Below, one piece after another: positions 33,768 through 43,000 of a DNA stretch of 64,000 bases. The DNA lies in assembly GCF_965277665.1 (NCBI RefSeq), contig NZ_OZ255835.1, positions 2,604,001 to 2,668,000 of the forward strand. Reading direction: 5' to 3'. Source of the stretch: Lichenicoccus sp965277665. Its GTDB lineage: Bacteria > Pseudomonadota > Alphaproteobacteria > Acetobacterales > Acetobacteraceae. Numbering within the stretch: position 1 is the stretch's first letter; every line of letters starts with the position of its first letter. Below the pieces are notes generated by a model. It was not told the DNA's origin and made no database searches. It saw only the letters and a list, made by a program, of their open reading frames with translations. The translations under genes were made by a program, and so were the position numbers.

Positions 33768-34721
33768 ATGCGAATACAGACAAAGTCCGGAGTCGCCGGC
33801 ACGCGTCGCGGCCTGCTCGGCATCGCGGCGGGCGGTGCGTTCGCAGGTCTCCTGCGCGGCACCGTTCCCGCCCTGGCACGGTCGCCGTCGCTGCGTTTCG
33901 TCTCGATCGGCGACTGGGGGCGCGACGGCGCGGACGACCAGGCGCGCGTGGGCGCGCAGATGGGTCGCAGCGCAGCCTCGTTCGGCAGCCAGTACACCGT
34001 GTCGGTCGGTGACAACTTCTATGATGACGGGGTGAGATCGACGACGGACCCGCAGTGGAAGCGGTCGTTCACGTCGATCTACACGCACCCCTCCCTCTCG
34101 ACACCGTGGCACGTGATCCTGGGCAACCATGATTACCGGGGCAGTGTCGAAGCGCAGATCGCCTACACGGCGCTCGATGCGCGATGGCATCTGCCGGCGC
34201 GATACTACCAGACCGGCAGACGCCTCGCGGACGGTACGCGGTGCGACTTCTTCTCTATCGACACGAACCCGTTCATCGGCCGCTATCGTGGCACCAAGGT
34301 CCGGATCGACGGGCAGGACCCGCACGCGCAGCTCGCATGGCTGGAGCGAGCGCTCGCGGCATCGAGCGCGTCCTGGAAGATCGTGATCGGCCACCACCCG
34401 CTCTATACGGCCCATGGCGGCAGCCGCAACGAACCCGAACTGATCGCGGCACTCGAGCCGATGTTCAGGCGACATGGCGTGCGCGTCTATATCAACGGCC
34501 ATGTCCATAACCTGCAGCATGTGTCGGTCGACGGCATCGAGTACATCACCAACGGAGCGGGATCGAGGATCGAGGGCGCCCAGGGCGGGCAGGGTCCGGG
34601 TGCGATGTTCCTCAAGCACGGCTTCATGACGACCGACATCGACCATTCGGCCCTCGACTTCGCCTTTGTCGGCGACGACGGGAAGACCATCTACGCGGCA
34701 AGCATACCGCGCATCGCCTGA
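33768..34721 (+). CDS. Exported metallophosphoesterase (purple acid phosphatase-like)
   Basis: A 317-residue secreted phosphoesterase. A twin-arginine signal is likely (GTRRGLLGIAAGGAFAGLL). Metal-site blocks follow: SIGDWGRDG, SVGDNFYDDGV, VILGNHDYRGS, VIGHHPLYTAHG and INGHVHNLQH, the order found in the ACP5/purple acid phosphatase group, with the Tyr of NFY at the usual place of the metal-linked Tyr. ATG 33768. It lies 69 bp before a TonB receptor gene and likely frees phosphate or a head group from a substrate outside the inner membrane. Confidence 0.9.
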   Translation: MRIQTKSGVAGTRRGLLGIAAGGAFAGLLRGTVPALARSPSLRFVSIGDWGRDGADDQARVGAQMGRSAASFGSQYTVSVGDNFYDDGVRSTTDPQWKRSFTSIYTHPSLSTPWHVILGNHDYRGSVEAQIAYTALDARWHLPARYYQTGRRLADGTRCDFFSIDTNPFIGRYRGTKVRIDGQDPHAQLAWLERALAASSASWKIVIGHHPLYTAHGGSRNEPELIAALEPMFRRHGVRVYINGHVHNLQHVSVDGIEYITNGAGSRIEGAQGGQGPGAMFLKHGFMTTDIDHSALDFAFVGDDGKTIYAASIPRIA

Positions 34722-34790
34722 GGCGGGCGTCCGGCGCCAGGCCGCCCGACGCCAGACACCCGCACTACCGGCCACGAGGAATTCCGGCTT

Positions 34791-37130
34791 ATGCCCAAGC
34801 TTCGCTGCGAGCTTCATGTCTGCTTGCGAGGATCCGCCGCTGCATGGGCCCTGCTGTCCGCGCTGACGGGCGCAATGCTATTGCCGGCTGGCGCGCGTGC
34901 GCAGCAGGCGCCGGCGAGCCCGAATGTTCCGCAAAATCTCGATCTGGGATCGGTGCTGACCCAGGGCGCCGCCGGTGGCGCGGACGATGCCACGACCCAG
35001 GGCAGCGCCTCCTACGAGGCGCCGTCACGGCCGCCGCTGAACTCGCTGCAGCCGACATCGGTGGTCAACCAGAACACCATTCAAAAGCAGCTCACCGGTT
35101 CGCAGAGCTACGAGGACGCGCTGAAGCTGACCCCATCGGTGTCGGGCATCGACCCGAACGGTCCGGGCCTGATGGAGACCACCGGACTGTCGATCCGTGG
35201 CCTGCAGGACGGTCAGTTCAACGTCACGTTCGACGGCATTCCGATCGGTGATTCGAACGACTTCACCCATCACACGACGTCGTTCTTCATGGCGCATGAC
35301 CTGGGCCAGGTCATCGTCGATCGCGGGCCGGGAACCGCGGAGACCGTGGGTGACGCGACCTTCGGCGGCACCGTCTCGGTGCGAACCAAGGACCCGCTCA
35401 GCCAGCCGACCTTCGAGCCCTATGGCGAATACGGCAGCTTCAATACCAGCCTCGGCGGCGGCGAATTCGACAGCGGCGCGATCAGTTGGCTCAACGGCGC
35501 GTCGCTCATCCTCGACGCGGAGCATCTCTCGAGCGACGGCGCGCTGTCCTATGCGACGCAGGAGCGCACCAACCTGTTCGCCAAGCTGGTGGCGCCGCTG
35601 AGCGCATCGACCACCCTGACGGGGGTGGCGATGTTCAATCGCGTCTATCAGAACCCGCCCATCGGGGCTACGGCCGAGGAGATCCATCTATACGGCTCGG
35701 ATTTTGCGTACACCAACAATCCGCAGCTGCAGAACTACAATCGATACAACGACGACCATATCACGACCGACATGGAGTATCTCGATCTGACATCCGCGCT
35801 GGGTGCGGGGTTTCTCTATGACGGCAAGGTCTATACGTATGGGTACTACCACCATGATCTGAACGGCGACGATCCGAACGGCCAGGGAATTCCAGGCGCG
35901 TTGACAACCTCGCAGATCATCGCCAACGGCGAGGTGCCGAACGAAGCTGTGGTCAACGGCGTGCTGCGTGCGGGGGACGTTCCGGGCGAGAATTTCGACA
36001 ACAGCTACCGGTCCTATGGAACGATCCAGCGCATGGAGAAGGATTTCCGGATCTTCGGCATGCGCAGCGATATCAAGACCGGGGCCTGGTACGATCACCA
36101 GATCAACACGCGCGCTCTCAGCGAGGTCGACATCTCCGACGGCAATGCGCCCAATACCGATCCGCACGATGCCAATGGAGGCGTCGTGCAGGATCGCCTG
36201 CAGCACAACACGCTCGACACCTTCCAGCCCTTCGGCCAGCTCGACATCCATCCGATCCCGGACCTGCTCCTGACGGGCGGCCTGAAATATGCGTTCTTCC
36301 GTCGCCAGATCGACGCCCCGATCAATCAGGGGACGGAAGATGCGCTCAAATACGCGCACAACTACACTGCGCTACTGCCGTCCGGCGAGGCACGCTACAA
36401 ACTGACCCATGATCTCTCGATCTATGGCCAGGTTGCGAAAGGCTTCCTTGCCCCGAACCTGAACTATTACTACACCAACAATGCCGCGACAGATGGCCTG
36501 CAGCCGCAGGAGACCTGGAACTACCAGACCGGCTTCGTCTTCCAGAACCGGCATGTGTCGCTTGGCGGGGATGCCTATCTTATCGACTGGCAGAACTATG
36601 TGACCAGCGAGGGCAAGGGCGCCAACAAGGTCTTCTACAACCAAGGTGGCGTGTTCTTCAAAGGCCTGGAAGCGGAGATCACCTACAGTTTCGATAACGG
36701 CATCAGCCTGTTCAGCAATGCGGGCCTGAACGACGCATACTATCGCGGGACGCACGCCTACGTGCCGGAGGTGCCGCAATTCACGGCGAATTTCGGCATC
36801 ATCTACGACAAGCACGACATCTATGCGTCGCTGATCGATCAGGTGACCGGTGGCGAGTTCGACAGCAACGGCACGCCGACCGGTGCCAATCCGCGCGAGC
36901 CGGGCGCCTGGTACGATCCCTATAATCTGGTGAACATCACCCTGGGCTACACGTTCCAGAAGATGATCCCGCATGTCCCCAAGCTCGCGGTGAAGCTGAA
37001 CATCGACAACGTCACCGACCAGACCCGCATCTTCTGGAGTCCCGGGACGACGCTGGGTGGCCAGCCGCTATATTTCACGCTGCCCGGCATCTCGACCTTC
37101 GTCAGCGTCTCGGTGCCGCTGGCGCTCTGA
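34791..37130 (+). CDS. TonB-dependent outer-membrane receptor
   Basis: A 779-residue outer-membrane receptor. The signal peptide ends near AGARAQ. A plug domain covers about residues 70-200 (SYEDALKLTPSVSGIDPNGP, LSIRGLQDGQFNVTFDGIPI, VIVDRGPGTAETVGDATFGG), then a 22-strand-type barrel with aromatic-rich strands. There is no long N-terminal signalling domain, so it is a plain transporter. It ends LAL rather than with a terminal Phe. Phosphoesterase upstream and its own TonB, ExbB and ExbD downstream suggest a dedicated uptake unit. No riboswitch was seen upstream. Confidence 0.93.
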   Translation: MPKLRCELHVCLRGSAAAWALLSALTGAMLLPAGARAQQAPASPNVPQNLDLGSVLTQGAAGGADDATTQGSASYEAPSRPPLNSLQPTSVVNQNTIQKQLTGSQSYEDALKLTPSVSGIDPNGPGLMETTGLSIRGLQDGQFNVTFDGIPIGDSNDFTHHTTSFFMAHDLGQVIVDRGPGTAETVGDATFGGTVSVRTKDPLSQPTFEPYGEYGSFNTSLGGGEFDSGAISWLNGASLILDAEHLSSDGALSYATQERTNLFAKLVAPLSASTTLTGVAMFNRVYQNPPIGATAEEIHLYGSDFAYTNNPQLQNYNRYNDDHITTDMEYLDLTSALGAGFLYDGKVYTYGYYHHDLNGDDPNGQGIPGALTTSQIIANGEVPNEAVVNGVLRAGDVPGENFDNSYRSYGTIQRMEKDFRIFGMRSDIKTGAWYDHQINTRALSEVDISDGNAPNTDPHDANGGVVQDRLQHNTLDTFQPFGQLDIHPIPDLLLTGGLKYAFFRRQIDAPINQGTEDALKYAHNYTALLPSGEARYKLTHDLSIYGQVAKGFLAPNLNYYYTNNAATDGLQPQETWNYQTGFVFQNRHVSLGGDAYLIDWQNYVTSEGKGANKVFYNQGGVFFKGLEAEITYSFDNGISLFSNAGLNDAYYRGTHAYVPEVPQFTANFGIIYDKHDIYASLIDQVTGGEFDSNGTPTGANPREPGAWYDPYNLVNITLGYTFQKMIPHVPKLAVKLNIDNVTDQTRIFWSPGTTLGGQPLYFTLPGISTFVSVSVPLAL

Positions 37131-37143
37131 TGCAGCGAGACAC

Positions 37144-37917
37144 ATGACGACCGTGACGGCGTTGCCCATCGGCTCCGATCAGCCGCGATCCGGGACAGCA
37201 CACTTCGCCGCGGCCATTCTCGTTGCGCTGCTGATCGAGGGCGCCGGGATCGGGGCGATGCTCGTGGCGGCCAATCGTGCCCCTGCGCCTCCGCGCGCTC
37301 CGGGGCGCATGCGGATTGCCATGCACGAGTTGGCCGAGCCGCCACCGGTGCCGGTGCCTCCCCTCCCGCCGATGCCGGCGCCCCCCGTCCCGGCAGCCCC
37401 GCCATTGCCCGTGCCGGTGCCGGTGCCGGAGGCTGCACCACTGCCGCCCACTCCGGTGCCGGACCTCGCAGCACCGCACCTCGCCCGTCACATGCAACGC
37501 TCGAGTCCGCCCACGGCTACGAGCATTCCGCGCCACCAGCCTACCCCCGTGCCGCCCGTGCCGCGGGCGCCCGCCCCGGCGCCGCCACCGGCCGCCGCCG
37601 CACCTTCCGCGGCCATGAGCGCGAGCTTCGAGGCCGCGTTGCGCGCGGCGGTGCAGGCGTCGCTGATCTATCCGGCCGGCGCGCAGGCAGCGCACGAGAA
37701 TGGCGTGGCGCGGGTCCGCTTCAGCTATCTCGACGGCCGCATCGGCGACATCGTCATCGAGACCTCCACCGGCTTTCCCGTCCTGGACCAGGCGGCCAGG
37801 CAGACAGTGCGCGACGCAACTTATCCGGCGACGCCGAGGGATTTCGCGGGCCACCGGCTGGCGCTGGAAGTCCTGGTAGTGTTCAGGGCCGCCGACAGCG
37901 ACATGGAATCCGACTAG
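37144..37917 (+). CDS. TonB-like energy transducer
   Basis: A 257-residue protein with an N-terminal membrane helix (FAAAILVALLIEGAGIGAML), a long Pro-rich periplasmic linker (residues about 60-170) and a C-terminal TonB domain: LRAAVQASLIYPAGAQAAHE, GVARVRFSYLDGRIGDIVI and STGFPVLDQAARQTVRDATY. It carries energy from ExbBD to the receptor. ATG 37144 lies 13 bp after the receptor stop. The linker is Pro/Val-rich rather than Pro/Lys-Glu-rich. Confidence 0.92.
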   Translation: MTTVTALPIGSDQPRSGTAHFAAAILVALLIEGAGIGAMLVAANRAPAPPRAPGRMRIAMHELAEPPPVPVPPLPPMPAPPVPAAPPLPVPVPVPEAAPLPPTPVPDLAAPHLARHMQRSSPPTATSIPRHQPTPVPPVPRAPAPAPPPAAAAPSAAMSASFEAALRAAVQASLIYPAGAQAAHENGVARVRFSYLDGRIGDIVIETSTGFPVLDQAARQTVRDATYPATPRDFAGHRLALEVLVVFRAADSDMESD

Positions 37918-37946
37918 CGCCCATCGAAACATCCTGGAGTGACACC

Positions 37947-38603
37947 TTGACCCTCGTCTATTTCGTCCATCTCGCGAACTATTCCGATGGCGTCCTCTAT
38001 GTCCTGGCGGCGCTGATGCTGTTGACCCTGGCCGTCATGCTCGACCGGTTCTGGTATCTGCGCCGCACCGTGATCGGCGGCAACCGGGTCGTCGACCGTG
38101 CGAGGCAATTGACGACGCTCGACGCGCACGCGCTTCGCGCCCTTGCCGCGGGCGCCGCGGAGCTGCCCGAGGCGGCACTGCTACAGGCCACGCTGACACA
38201 TCTCGGAAGCGCGCGTGGAGAGGCGCTCGGCCAGCATCTGGATGAGACGATCATGCTGCTCGCGCCGGCGCTGGATCGCCGGCTCTGGGTCCTCGACACC
38301 GCCGTCACCCTCGCGCCGCTGCTCGGCCTGTTCGGCACCATCGTCGGGATGTTCCATGCCTTCTCGGTGCTGGCACTGCCCGGACACGCGGCGACCGACG
38401 TCACTGCGGGCGTCGCCGATGCGCTGGTCGCGACGGCCTGCGGCATCTTCATCGCGATGATCGGCCTGTCGGCCTACAATGCGTTGTCCAACCAGGTGCG
38501 GGTGATCATCCATCAGCTCGACAGCCTGCGCACGGTGCTGGTCAACCGGTCGCACGAGATCCGCGCGGCGCCGGGCCTGGATGCGCGCCAGGAGGCCGCG
38601 TGA
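37947..38603 (+). CDS. exbB: ExbB/TolQ/MotA-type proton channel protein
   Basis: A 218-residue inner-membrane protein with three membrane segments: near residues 15-35 (VLYVLAALMLLTLAVMLDRF), 115-145 (TLAPLLGLFGTIVGMFHAFS, the conserved channel segment) and 155-180 (VADALVATACGIFIAMIGL). It forms the proton-driven motor with ExbD for TonB. The start appears to be TTG at 37947 after CTGGAGTGA. It is the third gene of the receptor operon, 29 bp after tonB and 1 bp before exbD. Confidence 0.9.
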   Translation: MTLVYFVHLANYSDGVLYVLAALMLLTLAVMLDRFWYLRRTVIGGNRVVDRARQLTTLDAHALRALAAGAAELPEAALLQATLTHLGSARGEALGQHLDETIMLLAPALDRRLWVLDTAVTLAPLLGLFGTIVGMFHAFSVLALPGHAATDVTAGVADALVATACGIFIAMIGLSAYNALSNQVRVIIHQLDSLRTVLVNRSHEIRAAPGLDARQEAA

Positions 38604-38604
38604 C

Positions 38605-39015
38605 ATGAAGATGCGCTATTTCGAGACCAGGAAGGCACGCGTCGAAATCATCCCGATGATCGACGTCATGCTCTTCCTGCTCGTGTTCTTCATCATCGTG
38701 ACGCTGCAGATGATCCCCGACACCGGCGCGTCGTTGCAGCTGGCGACGTCCACGCGCACCGACAAGCTCGAGCCGCCGAAGGTCCTGGTCAACGTGCTGG
38801 CCAATGGCACGATGCAGGTGAAGCACGACGTGGTGAATGCCGCGCAGCTCACCGCGCTGCTGAAGGCGGACGGTGATCCGGCCAAGACCGAGCTCACCAT
38901 CGCGGCCGACCGGAGCACCGCGTTCCAGCATTTCTTCGCGGTCATGGACGCCGCGCGCGCGGCAGGCGTGTCGGACGTCGGTGTCGCGGCCCGGCAGGCG
39001 AGCAGCGCGCAATAG
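38605..39015 (+). CDS. exbD: ExbD/TolR family protein
   Basis: A 136-residue protein with one N-terminal membrane helix containing the proton-carrying Asp: IIPMIDVMLFLLVFFIIVTL. The periplasmic part ends with the usual TELTIAADRSTAFQHFFAVM block. ATG 38605 follows GGAGGCCGCG. It works with ExbB. It ends the operon, 12 bp before the convergent antiporter remnant. Confidence 0.93.
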   Translation: MKMRYFETRKARVEIIPMIDVMLFLLVFFIIVTLQMIPDTGASLQLATSTRTDKLEPPKVLVNVLANGTMQVKHDVVNAAQLTALLKADGDPAKTELTIAADRSTAFQHFFAVMDAARAAGVSDVGVAARQASSAQ

Positions 39016-39027
39016 CCGGACGCGTTA

Positions 39028-39450
39028 TCAGGCCTCGGCCAGCCGCGGGGCGGAGTGGCCGATCCGCGGCAGCAGCAGACGCAGCAGCGGGCCGGTCATC
39101 AGCGTGGTCACGACGGCCATCAGCACCAGCATGGTGAACATCTTGGGCGGCAGCACGCCGAGGTCGCGGCCGACATCGAGTCGCGAAAACTCTGAGCCGC
39201 TGCCGATCTGGAACATCGGCAGGATGAGCCCGACCTGGCTGATCATGGTGATCGGCGCGGCGGCGAAGGGCGCGAACGGGGCGGCCGAGAGGTGCGGGCA
39301 GAGCCACCCGAACAACGACGGACCGAGCAGCAGGCCGGCGACGATCTCGCCAATCACGCCGGGCTGGCCGAGGCGGCGCGCGATGCGATTGCAGAAGCGC
39401 GCCGCCCCGATCATCACGATCAGCTGCAGCAGCACCGAAACCAGCAACAT
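39028..39450 (-). pseudogene. Cation:proton antiporter, internally deleted
   Basis: About 140 codons. The first 90 match the N-terminus of Kef/NapA-type antiporters (RLGQPGVIGEIVAGLLLGPS, ITMISQVGLILPMFQIG). The rest, KMFTMLVLMAVVTTLMTGPL, belongs near the C-terminal end of the full membrane domain. The central about 250 residues are missing with no frame change, so only a stub of the transporter remains. It may still be translated but cannot form the full transport core. Downstream lies exbD, upstream a palindromic repeat. Confidence 0.8.
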
Positions 39451-39503
39451 CTCGGACGCGTGCGACGGCGGTTGTCCGAAAATCCTAATGGCTCTTGCCC
39501 TGA

Positions 39504-39665
39504 GAGCCTGTCCGAGAATGCGCTACGCTGAGCGAAAGCGCCGCCTCGCGGCGCGCCCGGCGTGGCCTTCGAGAACCGGAGCGGAGCAGCCTGTTTGGCT
39601 GTGAGCACCGGAAGCGCAGAAGGCCGCGTCGGATCGCCAGCGTAGTAGCATTATCGGGCAGGCTC
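39504..39665. repeat. Palindromic intergenic repeat family B, copy 2
   Basis: Terminal inverted repeats at 39504-39530 (GAGCCTGTCCGAGAATGCGC...) and 39638-39665 enclose about 107 bp. In reverse orientation the inner part aligns with 11118-11275: GCGATCCGACGCG, then GGTGCTCAC and CCACGCCGG. The terminal repeats differ between the two copies but stay self-complementary in each. It sits 4 bp past the trxA stop and may act as its transcript end. Confidence 0.85.
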
Positions 39666-39669
39666 CCGG

Positions 39670-39996
39670 TTAGAGGCTTTCGCGCACCCAGTCCTTGAGC
39701 TGGCTCTTCGGCAGCGCGCCGACCTTGGTGGCGGCCGGCTTGCCGTCCTTGAACAGGATGAGCGTCGGGATGCCGCGCACCGCGTAGGCGTTCGGCGTCA
39801 TCGGGTTCTCGTCGATATTGACCTTGGCCACGGTCACCCGGCCCTTGAACTCGGCGCCGATCTCCTCCAGGGCGGGTGCGATCATCTTGCAGGGTCCGCA
39901 CCACTCCGCCCAGAAATCGACCAGCACGGCGCCCTCGGCCTTCAGCACGTCGGTCTCGAAGCTGTCGTCGGTCACGGCGACTGTGTTCTCGCTCAT
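39670..39996 (-). CDS. trxA: Thioredoxin
   Basis: A 108-residue thioredoxin with the classic active site in FWAEWCGPCKMIAPAL and the cis-Pro loop GIPTLILFKDGK. It reduces protein disulfides in the cytoplasm. ATG 39996 follows CAGGAGTGCATCCCG. It lies 72 bp downstream of addA on the same strand, the usual alphaproteobacterial order addB-addA-trxA. Confidence 0.97.
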   Translation of the reverse strand: MSENTVAVTDDSFETDVLKAEGAVLVDFWAEWCGPCKMIAPALEEIGAEFKGRVTVAKVNIDENPMTPNAYAVRGIPTLILFKDGKPAATKVGALPKSQLKDWVRESL

Positions 39997-40068
39997 CGGG
40001 ATGCACTCCTGTTTCGCCGGTCGCCGGCAGCGTTGTTTTCAGGCAGATGGGCCGGTTGCACAAGTCGA

Positions 40069-43000
40069 TCAAGCCGCCGCACCCGCGCCGCGTCTCACCC
40101 CCGGCCCATACCGGTCGAGCGCCGTGTCGGGCAGCTGCATCACCGCCGGCCCCTCGGTCCAGACCAGCAGGCAATAGATGGTCCGCCCTGGATACAGCGC
40201 GCGCAGCAGAGCCCGGTAGGCCGCCATCTGCCGCAGGTAGAGCAGCGGCACCTGTTCGGGTGCCGCGGGTGGCGCTTGCCCGGTCTTGAAGTCGCAGACG
40301 GTGACCCGGTCGGGCTCGACGCAGAGCCGGTCGACCTGGCCGGCCACGACGACGCCTTCCGCCAGACCCACCAGAGGCTGTTCGGCACGACCGGCGGGAC
40401 CGAACAGCGTCGCGAGACGCGGCTCGGCGATCACCTCGAGGGCCTGCCGCACCAGCGTGCGCGCCTGCAACGCATCCAGGCCGTGCGACCGGTGCGCCGC
40501 GTAGGCGGCGGCCGCCGCGGCGCGATCCGCCTGCGGCAGGCCGGGTAGATGCTGCAGCAGCACGTGCATCAGCCGCCCGCGCCGCAGCGCGCTGTCGCGA
40601 GCGCTGGCTCCGGGGGCGACGCCGGAGCCCTCGCGCGCGAGCGGCGAGCGCAGCGCGGGCCGTGGGCCGAACCCGACATCGTCCGGCCGGCTCGGCGCCA
40701 GCGGGTTGGGGACAGGGGGTTCGGCCGGCGGCGGCGTCGGCCGCCAATCCGGCGCCCGGCCCAGCCAGTCCGGCAGGCTTGGCGGCGGCGGCGCCGGGGC
40801 GGCCGGTGGCGCCAGGCTCGCCGGCGCGAGGCTCTCGAGGAGCAGCCGCTCGCCCGGCCAGCCGGCCTCGAACGGCGCCGGAACCGCGCCGGCGCGCTCG
40901 AAGCCACGCCGGCACTGCTCGTACCAGCAATCCTCCGGCGGCGGTGCCTTGCCCGCCCAGCCGCAGACCACGAGCCGGTCGCTGGCACGGGTGAGCGCCA
41001 CGTAGAGCAGGCGGTTCTGCTCCTCGACGGTGGCCGCGCGCAGCACCTCGCTCAGCGCCCGCGTCGGCAGGCAGGCCAGTTCCGCGCGCGGCACCCAGAA
41101 CGGCAGCTCGGTGCCGGTCAGCGGATCCCGGGTCCACAGCAACGTCTCGTCGCTCGGCGGCCTGGACAGCGTGTCGGGCAGCACCACGAGCCGCGCCTGC
41201 AGCCCCTTGGCGCCATGCACGGTCATCACCCGCACGGCGTCGCCGGCGCTGTCGGGCTCTCGCTTGATGGTCGCCTCGGACGTACGGATCCAGTGCAGGA
41301 ATCCCTGCAGGGACGCCGCATGCGCCGCCTCGTAGCGCAGCGCCGCCGCCAGCAGTTCGTCCACCGGCTCCGCTGCCTCCGGGCCCAGCCGCGCCAGCAG
41401 GCGTGCGCGGCCGCCGCCAGGTCCCAAGGCCTCACCCAGCAGCGCATACGGCGAGGCGTAGTCCACCCGCCCGAACAGGCCGGCCAGCATGGTCCAGGCC
41501 TGCGACCAGTCCGGCCGCGTCGCATGGCGGTCGCGCAGGCTGTCCCACAGGCTCAGGCCCGCGCGCGTGGTCGCGAGCTGCATCATGGCGTCGTCGGTGA
41601 GGCCGCCGAGCGGCCCGGTCAGCACCGCGGCGACGGTCAGGTCGTCCTGCGGCAGCAGCAGCGCATCGCACAAAGCCAGCAGGTCCTGCACCGCGACCTG
41701 GTCCACCAGCCCGGTGCGCACCAGGGTCGCGACCGGCACGTCCTGCGTCTTGAGCGCGCGGATCAGCGAGCGCACGAACGCGCTGCGCCGGGGCACCAGC
41801 ACCAGCACGTCGGCAGCCTTGAGCGGTGCGGCGCCGGGCATCGCCGGGCGCCCGATCTCGCCGGCGATCCAGCGCGCGAGGCTCTCGGCGAGGCGCTGCG
41901 GGGCCGAACGCTGGCCCGCGTTGCGCGCCGGCGCCTCCCAGGGTCCGGGACCCGGATCCGCCGCCTCCCGCGGCGCCAGCGGCCACAGCTCGACGCGGCC
42001 CGGCTCGTGGGCCCGGGATGCGCGGTGCCGCAGCAGCGGACCCCCGCCTTGCGGTCCCTGGCCCGGCTCGGCAACGCCGCGGGCGGCCGCGGGATCGGCG
42101 AACACCGCATCCACCAGCCGCAGCACCGGCTCGACCGAGCGGAACGACACCGTCAGCGACGGCTCGCGCCAGGTCTCGCCGCCGTCGGTGACGCGGGCGC
42201 GGAAGCGTTCGCGCCAACCATGGAACTGGCCGGGATCGGCGCCCTGGAACGAATAGATCGACTGCTTGAAGTCGCCGACCGCGAAGATCGTGCGCGGCAG
42301 CGGCCGCTCGTCACCCCCGCCCGGGCCGACAGACGGCGTGGCGCCGGAACCCGCGAAGAACTCCACGGTCAGCGCCCAGGCGATCTGCCATTGCAGCGGC
42401 GAGGTGTCCTGCACCTCGTCGAGCAGCAGGTGGTCGATGCCGCCATCGAGCTTGTACAGCACCCAGGCGACCCCTGGATCGTCCAGCAGCGCCAGCGTGC
42501 GCGCGATCAGGTCATCGTAGTCGAGCATGCCGCTCTCGGCCTTGCCGGCGGCGTGCCGGCCCAGGATCGGCAGCGCGACGGCAAGCAGCGCCGCACTCAG
42601 CTCCGCCATGCGCAGCGCCCGGACGGCGTCCTCGACCGCCAGAACGCGCTCCGCCTCGGCGGCGAGAGCGTCCGCGATCTGCGGGTGCTGCTTCATGAAG
42701 TTGCCGGCAAAGATGCCGCCCGGCTTGCGCGCCTCGCCGGCCTGGGTCAGCAACAGCCCGCGCCACTGTCCCCAGGCCGCGGCACGGCCCGGCGCGTCCT
42801 GTGCCAGCCAGTCGAGCCAGGCCGGCACCTTGCCGCGCGCACCGCTGGCGCCATGCTGCTGCACCAGTTCCAGCATCGCCCGCAGGTGCGCCTCGCCGGG
42901 CCACGCGACCGCTTGCGCGAGCACCTCGCTCTCGTCGCGCTGGGCGACGCCGGTGGCGCGCCACAGGGCATCGCCCAGCGCCTCCGCAGACAGGGCGGCA

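Noticed and set aside
34722..34790. Riboswitch (such as cobalamin) before the TonB receptor
   Set aside because: Only 69 bp lie between the genes, and no known riboswitch core was recognised.
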